Part shown: one piece after another, positions 16,761 through 28,652 of the stretch
Numbering within the stretch: position 1 is the stretch's first letter
Layout of the letters: each line of letters starts with the position of its first letter
NCBI GenBank assembly: GCA_039821125.1
Contig: JBCBOR010000014.1
Location: forward strand, 1 to 64,000
Reading direction: 5' to 3'
From: Thermohalobaculum sp039821125
Lineage (GTDB): Bacteria; Pseudomonadota; Alphaproteobacteria; Rhodobacterales; Rhodobacteraceae
Length of the DNA: 64,000 bases
Position numbers and translations under genes: made by a program
The notes under the pieces: generated by a model
Told to the model about the DNA's origin: nothing
The model's input: only the letters and a program-made list of their open reading frames with translations
The model's database searches: none

Positions 16761-16780
16761 CCGGCGCCCATGGGCGCCGG
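16761..16780. terminator. Perfect 20-base palindrome, terminator-like
   Basis: CCGGCGCCCATGGGCGCCGG is a perfect palindrome located between the small membrane peptide and the universal stress protein gene. It could form a very stable hairpin on the transcript and partly separate the two gene groups; no T-tract follows, so it may be an attenuator or a protein-binding site. Confidence 0.5.
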
Positions 16781-16820
16781 GACCAGAACGACTGCCTGCA
16801 CCCCTGATCAGGAGGCATTT

Positions 16821-17813
16821 ATGAACCGCTTCAAGAAGATCCTGTTTGCCCTCACGGACACCGAGGATGACCTTCGCGCTGTTGCCAATCTCGTCGATCT
16901 CGCGCGCGCGACCAATGCGTCGGTGCATGTTGTCTCGACCGAGCATGGTCGGTCCGACGTGCTGCAAAGTGCGCTCACCATGCTGGGCTGGAAGCGCTCG
17001 TTTGTGGATGATGTTCACGCTGCCGCGCATGCGCATCTCGCCCGGATCCGGGATGAGTTCGCGGCCCACAAGCTGTCCGTGACATCGGCGTCTGTCGAAG
17101 GGCCGGCTTTCATCGCCGCCATTCAGGAGGGGCTTGCGATGGGTGCTGACCTGATCGCGGTTCCCGCTGCGGGCGACGGCGCGCCGACGCCCTTTGTGCA
17201 GCATCTGATGCGCAAGGCACCGTGCCCCGTCTGGATGATGCGGTCCTGGCCGTCTACCCTGCAGCGCGGGTTCAACCGGATCCTCTGCGCGGTCGATCCT
17301 CAGACCGCGGATGCGGAGCGGATGAAGCTGGCGCATTCCACGCTGCGCCTCGCGCGGTCGCTGGCGGTGCATCACAACGCGGCCCTCACCGTGCTGCACA
17401 GCTGGCACGTGGACGAGGTTGCGTCGCTGCGCTCGTCCGGCTTCCTGTCGGTCAGCGAGGAAGAGCTGCAATCGATCGAACTGGCGGCAGAGACCGGCGC
17501 GCAAGCCCGGCTGGATGCCTTGATTGCAGAGCACGCGCTTGAAGACCTCGGCGCCGAGATCATGCTCGAGCATGGCAAACCGGCGACCGCGATCAAGGAC
17601 GCTGCCGATATTACATCGGCTGATCTCGTTGTCCTCGGCACGGTCGGGCGCACAGGCATTCCGGGTCTTCTGATCGGTAATACGGCAGAAGAGGTTCTCG
17701 GCAGTGTCCATTGCTCGGTCATCGCGGTGAAGCCGGAAGGCTTCGAAAGTCCGGTTGCACCGAACACGCCAACCGGCAGTGCCGTCGCATCGCCTGCCCT
17801 GGCGAGCATCTGA
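16821..17813 (+). CDS. Tandem-domain universal stress protein
   Basis: This 330-residue cytoplasmic protein has two UspA domains (about 1-145 and 150-315). The first (FKKILFALTDTED) lacks a clear ATP-binding motif. The second has the GTVGRTGIPGLLIGNTAEEV segment, matching the G-x2-G-x9-G-[S/T] nucleotide-binding motif of ATP-binding Usps. Strong ribosome site (AGGAGG) before ATG. The stop overlaps the mnhA start by one base, so it is translationally coupled to the Mrp antiporter genes, suggesting a stress or ion-homeostasis role. Confidence 0.88.
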   Translation: MNRFKKILFALTDTEDDLRAVANLVDLARATNASVHVVSTEHGRSDVLQSALTMLGWKRSFVDDVHAAAHAHLARIRDEFAAHKLSVTSASVEGPAFIAAIQEGLAMGADLIAVPAAGDGAPTPFVQHLMRKAPCPVWMMRSWPSTLQRGFNRILCAVDPQTADAERMKLAHSTLRLARSLAVHHNAALTVLHSWHVDEVASLRSSGFLSVSEEELQSIELAAETGAQARLDALIAEHALEDLGAEIMLEHGKPATAIKDAADITSADLVVLGTVGRTGIPGLLIGNTAEEVLGSVHCSVIAVKPEGFESPVAPNTPTGSAVASPALASI

Positions 17814-20068
17814 TGGCCGCCTCAGGACAGAAAACTCCGCCACATACGATGGCGCTTGGCCTGTTGCTCGCGGCGGTATCCGCGGGGGTGTTCGTGCTCG
17901 TGGCCGGTCAGCTGGAACTGATCGCAGGCGGCGCCGCGCCCAGTGTGGCCCTACCATGGGTGCCATCGCTTGGTGTCGAACTGGCCTTCCGTCTCGACGG
18001 CCTGTCGTTGATCTTCGCGCTGCTCGTACCGGGCTTTGGCGCTATCATCACGCTCTATGCCGGGCGTTACCTGCGCGGGCATCCGCACCTTGCGCGGTTC
18101 TATCTCTACCTCGCGCTGTTCATGACCGCGATGTTTGGCGTCGTGGTTGCGGACGATGTGATCCTGCTGTTCGTCTTCTGGGAGCTGACAACCGTCGCCT
18201 CGTTCTTGCTGGTCGGGTTCGAGCACGGCTCGAAGCTCTCGCGGCGGAACGCCTGGCAGGCTTTGCTGATCACCGGCTTTGGCGGGCTTGCCCTGCTCGC
18301 AGGGCTGCTCGTGCTGGCCTCCATGGCGGACAGCACGCGCCTGTCGGACATCATCACGACCGAAGGTTTGGCAGACCACAGGCTCTATCCCGTCGCCCTC
18401 GGCCTCGTGCTGCTTGGCGCCTTCACCAAGTCGGCGCAGATCCCGTTTCACATCTGGCTGCCGGGCGCGATGGCAGCGCCGACGCCAGTCTCGGCCTACC
18501 TCCACTCGGCAACCATGGTCAAAGCGGGTGTCTATCTGCTGGCCCGTCTGCACCCGGCACTGTCAGAAAGCGATGCCTGGTTCTGGGCGCTCTCGACCGC
18601 GGGCAGTGCAACGATGATCATGGGCGCGGTTCTGTCGCTGCGTCAGACCGATCTGAAATCGGCGCTCGCCTACACGACGCTGCTGGCGCTCGGTGCGCTG
18701 GTGATGTTCCTCGGAGCGAGCAGTACCGTCGCGATCGCTGCTGCCATGACGTTCATCATCGTGCACGCCTTCTACAAGGCGGCGCTATTCCTCGTGGTCG
18801 GCGCCATCGACCACCAGACCGGCACGCGTGAGATCGGCCAGCTCGGTGGCCTCTGGCGGCGGATGCCTCTGACGTCGATCGTGGCGGTTCTTGCAGCGGG
18901 CTCGATGGCCGGATTTCCTCCGTTTCTCGGCTTCATCGGCAAGGAGTTGAAATATGAGGGCGCGCTGGCCATCGCGGGCGAGCCCGTGATCCTTGCTGGC
19001 GCTGCGGTCTTTGCCAATGCGCTGATGGTGGCGCTGTCGCTCGCGATCATCCTGCGCGTGGTCTTCGGCCGGACGCCTGAGCACCTGTCGCAGGTTCGCG
19101 AGGCACCCTTTGTGCTCTGGCTCGGGCCGATCCTGCTTGCACTGGCCGGTCTGGTCTTCGGGATCATGCCGGATCTGCTGGGCAAGTTTCTTGTTCAGCC
19201 CGCCGTGGTGGCGGTGGTCGGCGAGCCCCAAGTGATCAAGCTGAAGCTTTGGCACGGGGTGAACATCCCGCTCGCGCTCTCGATTGCAACCGTTGTCCTC
19301 GGTGTCATTGTCTTCATCCTCTATGACCGGATCTGCACGGCGCTGGGCCGCCTGCCCGAGATCGCAGTGGCGGCATGGGACACCCTGCTCGATGGGGTTA
19401 CGGCGGCGTTTGCAGCCACGACCAACCGGTTTCAGACCGGCTCGCTCCGGGCCTATCTGACGGTCACCTTCCTAGCGATCTTTGCAGTGCCGATGATCGC
19501 CGTGGCCGTCATGGGCGGCATTGCGGTGCCGTCTCTGGATTGGGACGTGGCGGCGACAGGAGCGCTGGTGCTATCGGCTGCGGGGGCCATCGTGGCTGCC
19601 TCGGCGCGTCGCCGGATGCTGGCCCTGGGCGGGCTCAGCGCAATAGGCGTCGGCATTGCACTGATCTTCGTCATCTTCGGGGCGCCTGACGTTGCGATCA
19701 CCCAGTTGCTGGTCGACGTCCTGCTGGTCGTTCTGATCGCGACGCTGCTGGTTCGGCTGCCGGACTTTAAGCAGCGGCGCCAGGGCAAGGCGCGCGATAC
19801 CATCGTCGCGGCCATCGCCGGGGTATCGGTCACTGTCCTGACGCTTGCGGTCACATCGAGCGGTTTTGACAGCAGCCTCGCCGACCAGATGTCGGGTCTC
19901 AGCGTGCCCGAGGCCAAGGGCCGCAACATTGTCAACGTCATCCTTGTCGATTTCCGCGCGCTCGACACGTTCGGTGAGATTGTCGTGGTCGCCGCGGCCG
20001 CGATCGGCGCTTTCGCGCTGATCCGCCAGAGCACGCGGAGCGCCCCGCAAAGGAGTGTCCAATCATGA
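17813..20068 (+). CDS. mnhA: Multisubunit Na+/H+ antiporter subunit A (Mrp/Mnh)
   Basis: This 751-residue inner-membrane protein is related to respiratory complex I subunit NuoL. It has about 18-20 membrane segments, with the conserved LFVFWELTTVASFLLVG (Glu of helix 5), FTKSAQIPFHIWLPGAM and SAYLHSATMVKAGVYLLAR (Lys and His of the proton path). The C-terminal part (about 590-690, FVIFGAPDVAITQLLVD) is the DUF4040 domain typical of MrpA. It works with subunits B-G to exchange Na+ for protons. The ATG at 17813 overlaps the Usp stop; subunit B is separate here rather than fused as in some alphaproteobacteria. Confidence 0.93.
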   Translation: MAASGQKTPPHTMALGLLLAAVSAGVFVLVAGQLELIAGGAAPSVALPWVPSLGVELAFRLDGLSLIFALLVPGFGAIITLYAGRYLRGHPHLARFYLYLALFMTAMFGVVVADDVILLFVFWELTTVASFLLVGFEHGSKLSRRNAWQALLITGFGGLALLAGLLVLASMADSTRLSDIITTEGLADHRLYPVALGLVLLGAFTKSAQIPFHIWLPGAMAAPTPVSAYLHSATMVKAGVYLLARLHPALSESDAWFWALSTAGSATMIMGAVLSLRQTDLKSALAYTTLLALGALVMFLGASSTVAIAAAMTFIIVHAFYKAALFLVVGAIDHQTGTREIGQLGGLWRRMPLTSIVAVLAAGSMAGFPPFLGFIGKELKYEGALAIAGEPVILAGAAVFANALMVALSLAIILRVVFGRTPEHLSQVREAPFVLWLGPILLALAGLVFGIMPDLLGKFLVQPAVVAVVGEPQVIKLKLWHGVNIPLALSIATVVLGVIVFILYDRICTALGRLPEIAVAAWDTLLDGVTAAFAATTNRFQTGSLRAYLTVTFLAIFAVPMIAVAVMGGIAVPSLDWDVAATGALVLSAAGAIVAASARRRMLALGGLSAIGVGIALIFVIFGAPDVAITQLLVDVLLVVLIATLLVRLPDFKQRRQGKARDTIVAAIAGVSVTVLTLAVTSSGFDSSLADQMSGLSVPEAKGRNIVNVILVDFRALDTFGEIVVVAAAAIGAFALIRQSTRSAPQRSVQS

Positions 20069-20538
20069 CAACGCCCATTCTCAGGGCCGCATCCCGAGTG
20101 CTCGTTGCCGTGATGCTGGTGTTCTCGCTCTACGTGCTGCTGCGCGGCCACAACGAGCCGGGCGGCGGCTTTATCGGCGGGCTGATCGGCGCATCGGCCT
20201 TCGCGCTTTTGACCGTCTCGCACGGGGTCGAGGCCGCGCGCCAGACCTTGCGTCTGGACCCGCACAGCCTGACCGGCCTTGGCGTAGCAACAGCGCTGTT
20301 CGCCGGGTTGCTCTCGCTGCCGTTCGGGTCCGAGCCGTTCAGCGGCATCTGGGTTTTTCTTGGCGCCGATGGCGGCGGGCAGGGCGTGCCGCTTTCCACG
20401 GTTCTCCTGTTCGACGTCGGCGTCTGGCTGGTGGTCGTCGGAGCCGTCGTGACGCTGATCTTCGAGCTCGAGACGCTGATCCGGTCCGACACCACGCCCG
20501 CACGCACCACCGATAAAACGCAGGAGCATCGGAACTGA
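20065..20538 (+). CDS. mnhB: Na+/H+ antiporter subunit B
   Basis: This 157-residue membrane protein has four hydrophobic segments and the MnhB signatures YVLLRGHNEPGGGFIGGLI and SLYVLL near the N-terminus. It is one of the small membrane subunits needed to assemble the Mrp complex. The start overlaps the mnhA stop (ATGA) and the stop overlaps mnhC by one base. The C-terminal tail (about 142-157) is polar and probably cytoplasmic. Confidence 0.92.
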   Translation: MTTPILRAASRVLVAVMLVFSLYVLLRGHNEPGGGFIGGLIGASAFALLTVSHGVEAARQTLRLDPHSLTGLGVATALFAGLLSLPFGSEPFSGIWVFLGADGGGQGVPLSTVLLFDVGVWLVVVGAVVTLIFELETLIRSDTTPARTTDKTQEHRN

Positions 20539-20890
20539 TGGAATGGAAATTCGCACTGCTTGCCGGCGTCCTGACATCGGTTGGTATCTATATGCTGCTG
20601 GGGCGGCACATGCTGTCGCTGGTCTTTGGACTGTCGCTGCTTGGCTCGGCTGCCAATCTCGTTGTGTTTGCTGGCGGCCGCGTGCGCGATGGCGCCGCGC
20701 CGCTCATCCCGATCGGGTTCAGCGCGCCGCCCGAGGCAATTGCAAACCCGCTGCCGCAGGCGTTGGTCCTGACAGCGATCGTGATCGGCTTCGGCATAGC
20801 GGCCTTTGCGCTGGCCCTGTCGGTTGCGGCCTATCACCGGCTCGGCACCGCCGATCCCGAGACCATGACCGACGCTGAAGGACAGACGCC

Positions 20891-20894
<4 letters not shown>
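20538..20894 (+). CDS. mnhC: Na+/H+ antiporter subunit C
   Basis: This 118-residue, three-helix protein is homologous to complex I NuoK. MLLGRHMLSLVFGLSLLGSA and the PQALVLTAIVIGFG segment (with the conserved P-x-A-L-x-L-T-A-I-V-I) are diagnostic of MnhC. It is translationally coupled at both ends: a one-base TGATG overlap with mnhB and an ATGA overlap with mnhD. Confidence 0.93.
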
Positions 20895-22404
<1,510 letters not shown>

Positions 22405-22408
<4 letters not shown>

Positions 22409-22878
22409 ACATCTTTGCGATAAACCTGCTCGTCGCGGTCATGTGGGCGATGCTGTCGGGCGAGATCACACTGACCACGCTTGGCACCGGGTTCGTGATC
22501 GGCTTTGCGGCGCTCTGGCTGCTCCAGTCGCTCTTTGGCCGGGACGCCTACTTCCTGCGCCTGCCGCGCCTTGTCTGGCTGGTGATCTCGTTCCTCTGGG
22601 CGTTGATCCGGTCATCCTGGCGGGTCGCGCATGACGTTGTCACGCCGCGCGCACGAAACAATCCCGGCGTCATTGCCGTGCCGATCCGGACCCGGAACGA
22701 GACCGAGACGCTGCTGCTCTCCTCGATGATCAGTCTCACGCCGGGATCGCTGACGCTCGATCTCGACGAGACCGGCGAGACGCTGTTCGTGCATGCGATG
22801 TTTGCCGAGGATGCGGACGCGGTGCGGGCCGACATTCACGAAACGCTCGAGACCCCTTTGCTGGAGGCGCTGTCATGA
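22405..22878 (+). CDS. mnhE: Na+/H+ antiporter subunit E
   Basis: The 157-residue product has two N-terminal hydrophobic segments (about 1-45) and a soluble C-terminal domain with the family sequence LLSSMISLTPGSLTLDLDE. MnhE subunits are needed for assembly and have this two-part shape. The gene overlaps mnhD and mnhF by four bases each. Confidence 0.92.
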
Positions 22879-23154
22879 CATTCCTGCCAATGGTCGCCGA
22901 ATGGGCGAGTTGGATCATCCTTGCGGCCGCCCTGATCGTTCTGGTGCGGTTGGTGCTCGGACCGGGCACCGCGGACCGTGCCGTGGCGCTCGACATGCTG
23001 AACGTGCTGGTGATCGCATTTGCCGGTCTGCGTGTGCTGGTCACGCAGCAATACGCCTATCTGGATGTTCATCGCCATCGCGCTGACCTCGTTCCTCGCG
23101 ACCGTCGCGCTCAGCCGCTACATCGCGCGGCGTGGCGGCGGAGCCCGGCCATGA
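22875..23154 (+). pseudogene. mnhF: Na+/H+ antiporter subunit F, apparently frameshifted
   Basis: The first 65 codons encode a normal MnhF start (VRLVLGPGTADRAVALDMLN, then QYAYLD). After about position 23067 the frame changes. The expected C-terminal half (FIAIALTSFLATVALSRYIA, then RRGGGARP and TGA) is present one frame over and ends at 23154, overlapping the mnhG ATG as an intact mnhF would. At least two bases appear to be missing around 23066-23068. As written, the frame runs on into mnhG and would give a scrambled F-G fusion. This may be a real mutation that weakens the Mrp complex or a sequencing error. MnhF is a small three-helix subunit required for activity. Confidence 0.8.
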
Positions 23155-23507
23155 TGATGGTGTGGGACATCGTCGGCTCGGTCCTCGTGCTGGCCGGAGC
23201 CGGGTTCTGTCTGATCGCGGCCATCGGCGTTCTGCGGTTCGAGGATGTGTTCATGCGGATGCACGCCTCGACCAAGGCAGGAACGCTCGGGACCGGTTTG
23301 ATCATGCTGGCCGTCGCGACGACCGTCGACAGCACCGGCGTGATCGCCCGGGTCTTTGGGATCATCGCGTTCCTGCTGTTCACTGCGCCGATCGCGGCGC
23401 ACATGATCGGGCGTGCGGCTTATCTGGCGGGGGCGACATTGTCTCCGCGCACGGTCTGTGACGAACGCAAGCAGCGCAAACCCACCCTTTGCATCGCGGC
23501 GGAGTGA
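23151..23507 (+). CDS. mnhG: Na+/H+ antiporter subunit G
   Basis: This 118-residue, three-helix membrane subunit has the MnhG signature (GVLRFEDVFMRMHASTKAGT, LGTGLIMLA and LLFTAPIAAHMIGRAAY). The start is one of three consecutive ATG codons at 23151 (MMMVWD), overlapping the stop of the mnhF frame. The C-terminal tail is basic. It is the last gene of the mnhA-G set; a 97-base gap follows. Confidence 0.9.
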   Translation: MMMVWDIVGSVLVLAGAGFCLIAAIGVLRFEDVFMRMHASTKAGTLGTGLIMLAVATTVDSTGVIARVFGIIAFLLFTAPIAAHMIGRAAYLAGATLSPRTVCDERKQRKPTLCIAAE

Positions 23508-23604
23508 GTGGTCCCTCGAGCACCCCAGCCAAAGAAAGCACCCGCCTGCTGGCGCACGCATCCTCGGACGCCCGTCCGGAGCTTCGAATGACAGGGAGAA
23601 GACG

Positions 23605-24036
23605 ATGACGGTCAAACGCACACTCGCCCGCAAGGGATCACAGGTCGCAATCATTGCGCCGGACGCCAAGGTCGACGATGCCATCGCGCGGCTCGACAAC
23701 AATGATGTCTCGGCGCTGGTCGTCATCGACCACACCGGGATCGTCGGGATTGTCACGTCGACCGACGTGATCCGCGGGTTGCGACGGTACGGAACCGGCG
23801 CGGTCCAGATGCGGGTCGAGACGATCATGACCCGCTCGGTGGTCACCTGCGATATCGGCGAGCGCATGCGGCGGATCTATGAGTTGATGACCCGACATCA
23901 GATCCGGCATGTCCCGATCACGCAGAACGGCATCCTTTGCGGCCTCGTCACCATCCTCGACGTCGTACAGCACCGCGTCGACGAGTTTGAAGCCGAAGCC
24001 AATCACCTCAGAGACTACGTCGCTGGCGCGGCCTGA
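23605..24036 (+). CDS. CBS-pair domain protein
   Basis: This 143-residue soluble protein consists of two CBS motifs (about 8-66, AIARLDNNDVSALVVIDHTG, then GIVTSTDVIRGL; and 75-131, MRRIYELMTRHQIRHVPI, then GLVTILDVVQHRV). CBS pairs bind adenine nucleotides such as AMP or NADH and regulate partner enzymes or transporters. It lies between the Mrp antiporter genes and a bicarbonate permease on the same strand, so it may gate one of them in response to energy state; that link is inferred. GGGAGAAG precedes the ATG. Confidence 0.85.
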   Translation: MTVKRTLARKGSQVAIIAPDAKVDDAIARLDNNDVSALVVIDHTGIVGIVTSTDVIRGLRRYGTGAVQMRVETIMTRSVVTCDIGERMRRIYELMTRHQIRHVPITQNGILCGLVTILDVVQHRVDEFEAEANHLRDYVAGAA

Positions 24037-24096
24037 CTGCGTTTAATCGCCTGATGCACGTGTGCGACCCTGCGACGGATCGACGGAGAAGACACT

Positions 24097-25173
24097 ATGG
24101 ATCTCATGGCTGATGCCGTCGCGGTTATGGCCGCGCAACTTCAGAAACCGACATTGGCATTCCTGATCGGGGGCATGATGCTGGCGGCGCTTGGCAGCCG
24201 TCTTGCCATTCCCGAACAGGTCTACAAGTTCGTTGTCGCCGTACTGCTGATCAAGGTCGGCCTCGGTGCTGGAATGTCGATCCGCGAGACTGCGTTCACC
24301 GATCTGGTCGTCCCGGCACTGGCTGCGATCGCGCTCGGTATCGCCATCGTGGTGCTGGGCGGGATGACGCTCGCGCGGCGCCCGGGCGTATCGCGAGCGG
24401 ACGGGATGGCAACGGCGGGATTGTTCGGGGCGGTCTCGGCGTCGACTCTGGCTGCGGGCATGTCGATGCTTGATGCCGAGGGGATCGCCTACGAAGGTTA
24501 TGTCGCGGCGCTCTATCCCTTCATGGATGTCGCGGCCCTCGTGACGGCGATTGTGCTCGCCCGGCGTGCGCCGGCCCGGCGGGTCTATGGCGCGCTCGTT
24601 GGCGGCGGTACCGGAACGCTGGTGACAGGTGGCGGTTCCGGTGCTGGCTCCGGCGGCGATCGTGGCGAGGTGCAACGGCTGCGCGACGTCTTGCTCGACA
24701 CACTGCAAAGCCCGGCCATCTCGGCCCTGCTGCTTGGGCTCTTCATCGGCATCTATGCCGCCCCGCAGGAGATCTACGAGAGTTTTTACGACCAGCTCTT
24801 CCATGGTCTGCTGTCGATCCTGATGCTGATCATGGGGATGGAGGCTTGGGCACGGCTGTCCGAGTTGCGCAAGGTCGCGGTCGTCTATCTCATCTACGGG
24901 ATCGCGGCGCCTCTGGTGCACGGGGCTCTGGGTCTGGCCGCCGGACTGTTGGTGCACCATGCGGCGGGTTTCTCCCAAGGCGGTGTTGTGCTCCTCGCGG
25001 TGTTGGCGGCGTCGAGTTCGGACATCTCCGGACCGCCGACGATGCGCGGCGCGCTGCCGGAAGCAAACTCCTCTGCGTATGTCGGGACATCGACAGGGCT
25101 GGGAACGCCCGTGGCTTTGCTTGCAATACCGCTCTGGATCGCCTTGGCCGATCTTCTGATCGCCCCGTCATGA
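24097..25173 (+). CDS. SbtA-like sodium-dependent bicarbonate permease family protein
   Basis: This 358-residue inner-membrane protein has about ten helices in two inverted halves (about 20-155 and 200-355). Matching patches of the SbtA/DUF897 family include FLIGGMMLAALGSRLAIP, FGAVSASTLAAGM and AASSSDISGPPTMRGALPEA. The central loop (about 168-190) is glycine/serine rich. SbtA imports HCO3- with Na+, so Mrp genes just upstream could maintain the Na+ gradient it uses. No SbtB-type PII regulator is adjacent; the CBS protein may take that place. Substrate is by family inference only. Confidence 0.8.
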   Translation: MDLMADAVAVMAAQLQKPTLAFLIGGMMLAALGSRLAIPEQVYKFVVAVLLIKVGLGAGMSIRETAFTDLVVPALAAIALGIAIVVLGGMTLARRPGVSRADGMATAGLFGAVSASTLAAGMSMLDAEGIAYEGYVAALYPFMDVAALVTAIVLARRAPARRVYGALVGGGTGTLVTGGGSGAGSGGDRGEVQRLRDVLLDTLQSPAISALLLGLFIGIYAAPQEIYESFYDQLFHGLLSILMLIMGMEAWARLSELRKVAVVYLIYGIAAPLVHGALGLAAGLLVHHAAGFSQGGVVLLAVLAASSSDISGPPTMRGALPEANSSAYVGTSTGLGTPVALLAIPLWIALADLLIAPS

Positions 25174-25250
25174 TGCGGTGAGTGCTGGAACCAGCGGGTG
25201 ATGTCCGGCACCGCCTGACTGTCATCCGTCGAAACCGGAACTCCAAGCTG

Positions 25251-26315
<1,065 letters not shown>

Positions 26316-26325
26316 TTGCGCGCCG

Positions 26326-27051
26326 TCAGTACGTCTGGCGCGTTGGCGTCAGGCAAATCTCCTGCACCAGCGCTTTCTGCGGCAACTGATAGGCGTCGAG
26401 GATCAGATCGGCCACGATGTCGGCCCCGATCCCGCCGCCCATCTTGACCTTGTTCTTCTTGTAGTTCTCAAGCGTGGTCTCATCGAGCACGCCCGAAAGA
26501 ACCTCGGTTTCGATCACGCCGGGCGAGACGACGAGCACGCGCACATCATAGGCCGAGAGGTATTCCCGCAGGCTCTCGCTGACGGCGTGGACGAAGAACT
26601 TGGTGCCGCAATAGACGGTGTGGTCGGGGTAGACCTTGCGCCCGGCAATGGACGACATCATGACCAGCGTGCCGGTGCGGCGCTCCATCATGCCCGACAT
26701 CACGGCGTGGACCGTGTTCATCACGCCCTTGGTGTTGATGTCGATCATCTCGTCCCATTCTTCGGGCGGCTGGCGACCGATATCGGCGAGACGCGCAATG
26801 CCCGCATTGGCGAACATCATGTCGGTGGGACCATACTCGGCTTCTGCATCGCGCACAGCGGCGGCAATGGCCTCGCGGTCGCGCACATCGACCTGGCGGA
26901 GGACCGCGTTCGGCAGACCCAGCGCCTCCATCCGGTCCATGCGCCGCGCCATCAAGAGCACCGGGTGCCCGGCGGCGGAAAAGGCGCGGGCCGTCGCCTC
27001 GCCGATCCCGGAACTGGCGCCCGTGATCGCAACAAGCGGTTTGTCTGACAT
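26326..27051 (-). CDS. Short-chain dehydrogenase/reductase
   Basis: This 241-residue classical SDR has a cofactor motif (TGASSGIGEATA, residues 10-21), the NAG motif (FANAGIA), catalytic Ser in SSIAG and the Y-x-x-x-K pair (YCGTK). After the first beta-alpha unit the loop reads ARRMDRM, with arginines that suggest NADP(H) preference. Encoded between the binding protein and ATPase of a carbohydrate transporter, it probably oxidises the imported polyol or reduces a keto-sugar. Sequence start MSDKPLVAITG with a GGGAGGG ribosome site. Confidence 0.88.
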   Translation of the reverse strand: MSDKPLVAITGASSGIGEATARAFSAAGHPVLLMARRMDRMEALGLPNAVLRQVDVRDREAIAAAVRDAEAEYGPTDMMFANAGIARLADIGRQPPEEWDEMIDINTKGVMNTVHAVMSGMMERRTGTLVMMSSIAGRKVYPDHTVYCGTKFFVHAVSESLREYLSAYDVRVLVVSPGVIETEVLSGVLDETTLENYKKNKVKMGGGIGADIVADLILDAYQLPQKALVQEICLTPTRQTY

Positions 27052-27072
27052 CTCTCACCCTCCCATAGTTGC

Positions 27073-27092
27073 GCCGCCCTGCGTGGGGCGGC
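27073..27092. terminator. Hairpin after the binding-protein gene
   Basis: GCCGCCC-TGCGTG-GGGCGGC forms a strong stem-loop about 20 bases past the binding-protein stop (transcript reads leftward) and before the SDR gene. It could protect the binding-protein message or partly terminate. All three transporter operons in this window have palindromes at this place relative to the binding-protein gene. Confidence 0.55.
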
Positions 27093-27112
27093 ACTTTTGG
27101 TATCAGGCCCGG

Positions 27113-28612
27113 TCAGCCCCCGACGATCTCGTCGGCAGCCTTGGCAATGTCGTCCATCGCCTCCTTGGCCGAGGCGTATTCGCCCGCGAAGTACTTGCCG
27201 AGGCGCACGGGGATCGTGTCGTTCGACAGCTCCGCCCATTCCGGCAGATCCGGTTCGGACCCCATGTCCTTGGCGATGGTGTCGCGCACGACGCCGAGGT
27301 GACGGGTCGTGCCCGGACCGACGCGGTTGTTGGCGATGATCCGTGGGTCGTCATAGACCGCCGTGCGGGTCGGTCCCGTACCGCCGCCCAGCGCCGTAAT
27401 CAGCACCTGCGTGTCATAGCTGGTCGCCCACTGCATGAAGATCCAGGCCGCATCGGGGTTCTTCGAGTTACGGCTGACCGCCAGGCTCGAGCCACCCTGG
27501 TGCCCGACGCCCGGGATCTCGCCAAAGCCGGTCTCATCGACCGTGCGCAGCGCGTGTTTCGGCGGCGGGCAGCGCACCGCTTCCATCAGACCCGAGACCT
27601 TGGTTGCGTTCGGATCGTCGAAATAGGGGAAAAACTCGCCCCAGCTCATCATCGAGGCGGCCACGCCTTGCGCCACCGACTGACCCTGACCGTCCCAGGT
27701 CCAGCCCGTCACACCCGGAGGCATCGTCTTCCAGAGACGCGTCCAGTACTCCATCGCCTCGAGGCCCTTGTCGTCGTTGCCCGAGAACTTGCCGTCCGAG
27801 TTGAAGATCGATCCGCCATGACCCCAGAGCCATGCGGTCCAGTCACACTCGAGACTGTAGTGGCCGGACTTCATCTGACCGGTCGAGCCGTACATATCCG
27901 GACCCTTGGCGTCGGTGATGGCCTTGGCCTGGGTGTAGTACTCTTCCAGCGAGGTCGGGGCCGAGAAGCCCATCTCTTCCCAGATGTCCTTGCGGTACAT
28001 CATGATGAAGATCGGGATATCGTAAGGCACGCCGACCAGACGGTCCTCGTACCGCGCGATCCCGTCCACCAAGGCGGGCAGGAAGTCCTCGACCTTCCAG
28101 TCCGGCATCGCCAGATCCGGCTTGTCCGCCAGCTGCTCACGCGGGTCGAACACATCGCGGGACGTGAACGCCGCCCAGGACTGGTAGATGTAGTAGAGGT
28201 CATAGGTGCCAAGCTGGCTCGCGATATCCAGCGTCAGCTTCTGCAGCACCTGCTCCAGCGGCAGAACCTCGATCTCGACGGTCATGCCCGAGGCTTCCTC
28301 GAAATACTGCTTGAGCTGACTGTTGATCGCGTTCGACGGCGGGGTCGATTCCGTTGCCAGCTTCAGGGTCGTGCCACGGAACGGGGCCGAGACCTCCTTG
28401 ACCCATTTCAGAACCTCGGCGTCCGGCTTCAGCCCGTGGTCATCGGCCAGCGCGGTCGACGGAAAGAACGGCCGCGTCATGCCAAGGCCGAGCGCGCCAG
28501 CCCCCAGACCCAGCTTCGCTGTGGTGCTGAGGAAGTCACGCCGGCTGATCTTGCCGCGGACATACCGGTCCACGGTCCGAGCCATGTACTGCTTACGGTC
28601 AAAATCTCGCAT
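27113..28612 (-). CDS. ABC transporter substrate-binding protein with Tat signal
   Basis: This 499-residue periplasmic binding protein has a twin-arginine export signal (KISRRDFLSTTAKLGLGAGA, about residues 21-40, preceded by a roughly 20-residue polar extension). Cleavage is probably at ALA-DD near 56. The body follows the family-1 solute-binding pattern (FRGTTLKLATESTPP, LYYIYQSWAAF, DIPIFIMMYRKDIWEEMG). The ATG at 28612 has a strong ribosome site (GGGAGGA). Tat export implies the protein folds in the cytoplasm before export. Substrate unknown; enzymes in the operon point to a polyol or sugar. Confidence 0.88.
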   Translation of the reverse strand: MRDFDRKQYMARTVDRYVRGKISRRDFLSTTAKLGLGAGALGLGMTRPFFPSTALADDHGLKPDAEVLKWVKEVSAPFRGTTLKLATESTPPSNAINSQLKQYFEEASGMTVEIEVLPLEQVLQKLTLDIASQLGTYDLYYIYQSWAAFTSRDVFDPREQLADKPDLAMPDWKVEDFLPALVDGIARYEDRLVGVPYDIPIFIMMYRKDIWEEMGFSAPTSLEEYYTQAKAITDAKGPDMYGSTGQMKSGHYSLECDWTAWLWGHGGSIFNSDGKFSGNDDKGLEAMEYWTRLWKTMPPGVTGWTWDGQGQSVAQGVAASMMSWGEFFPYFDDPNATKVSGLMEAVRCPPPKHALRTVDETGFGEIPGVGHQGGSSLAVSRNSKNPDAAWIFMQWATSYDTQVLITALGGGTGPTRTAVYDDPRIIANNRVGPGTTRHLGVVRDTIAKDMGSEPDLPEWAELSNDTIPVRLGKYFAGEYASAKEAMDDIAKAADEIVGG

Positions 28613-28652
28613 GTTGGGTCCTCCCGGTTGATGCGATTTATGTGGCCGCCCC

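Noticed and set aside
22875..23507. A natural MnhF-MnhG fusion protein
   Set aside because: The middle of the continuous frame does not resemble either subunit, whereas the correct MnhF C-terminus is readable one frame over. A frameshift is the simpler explanation.
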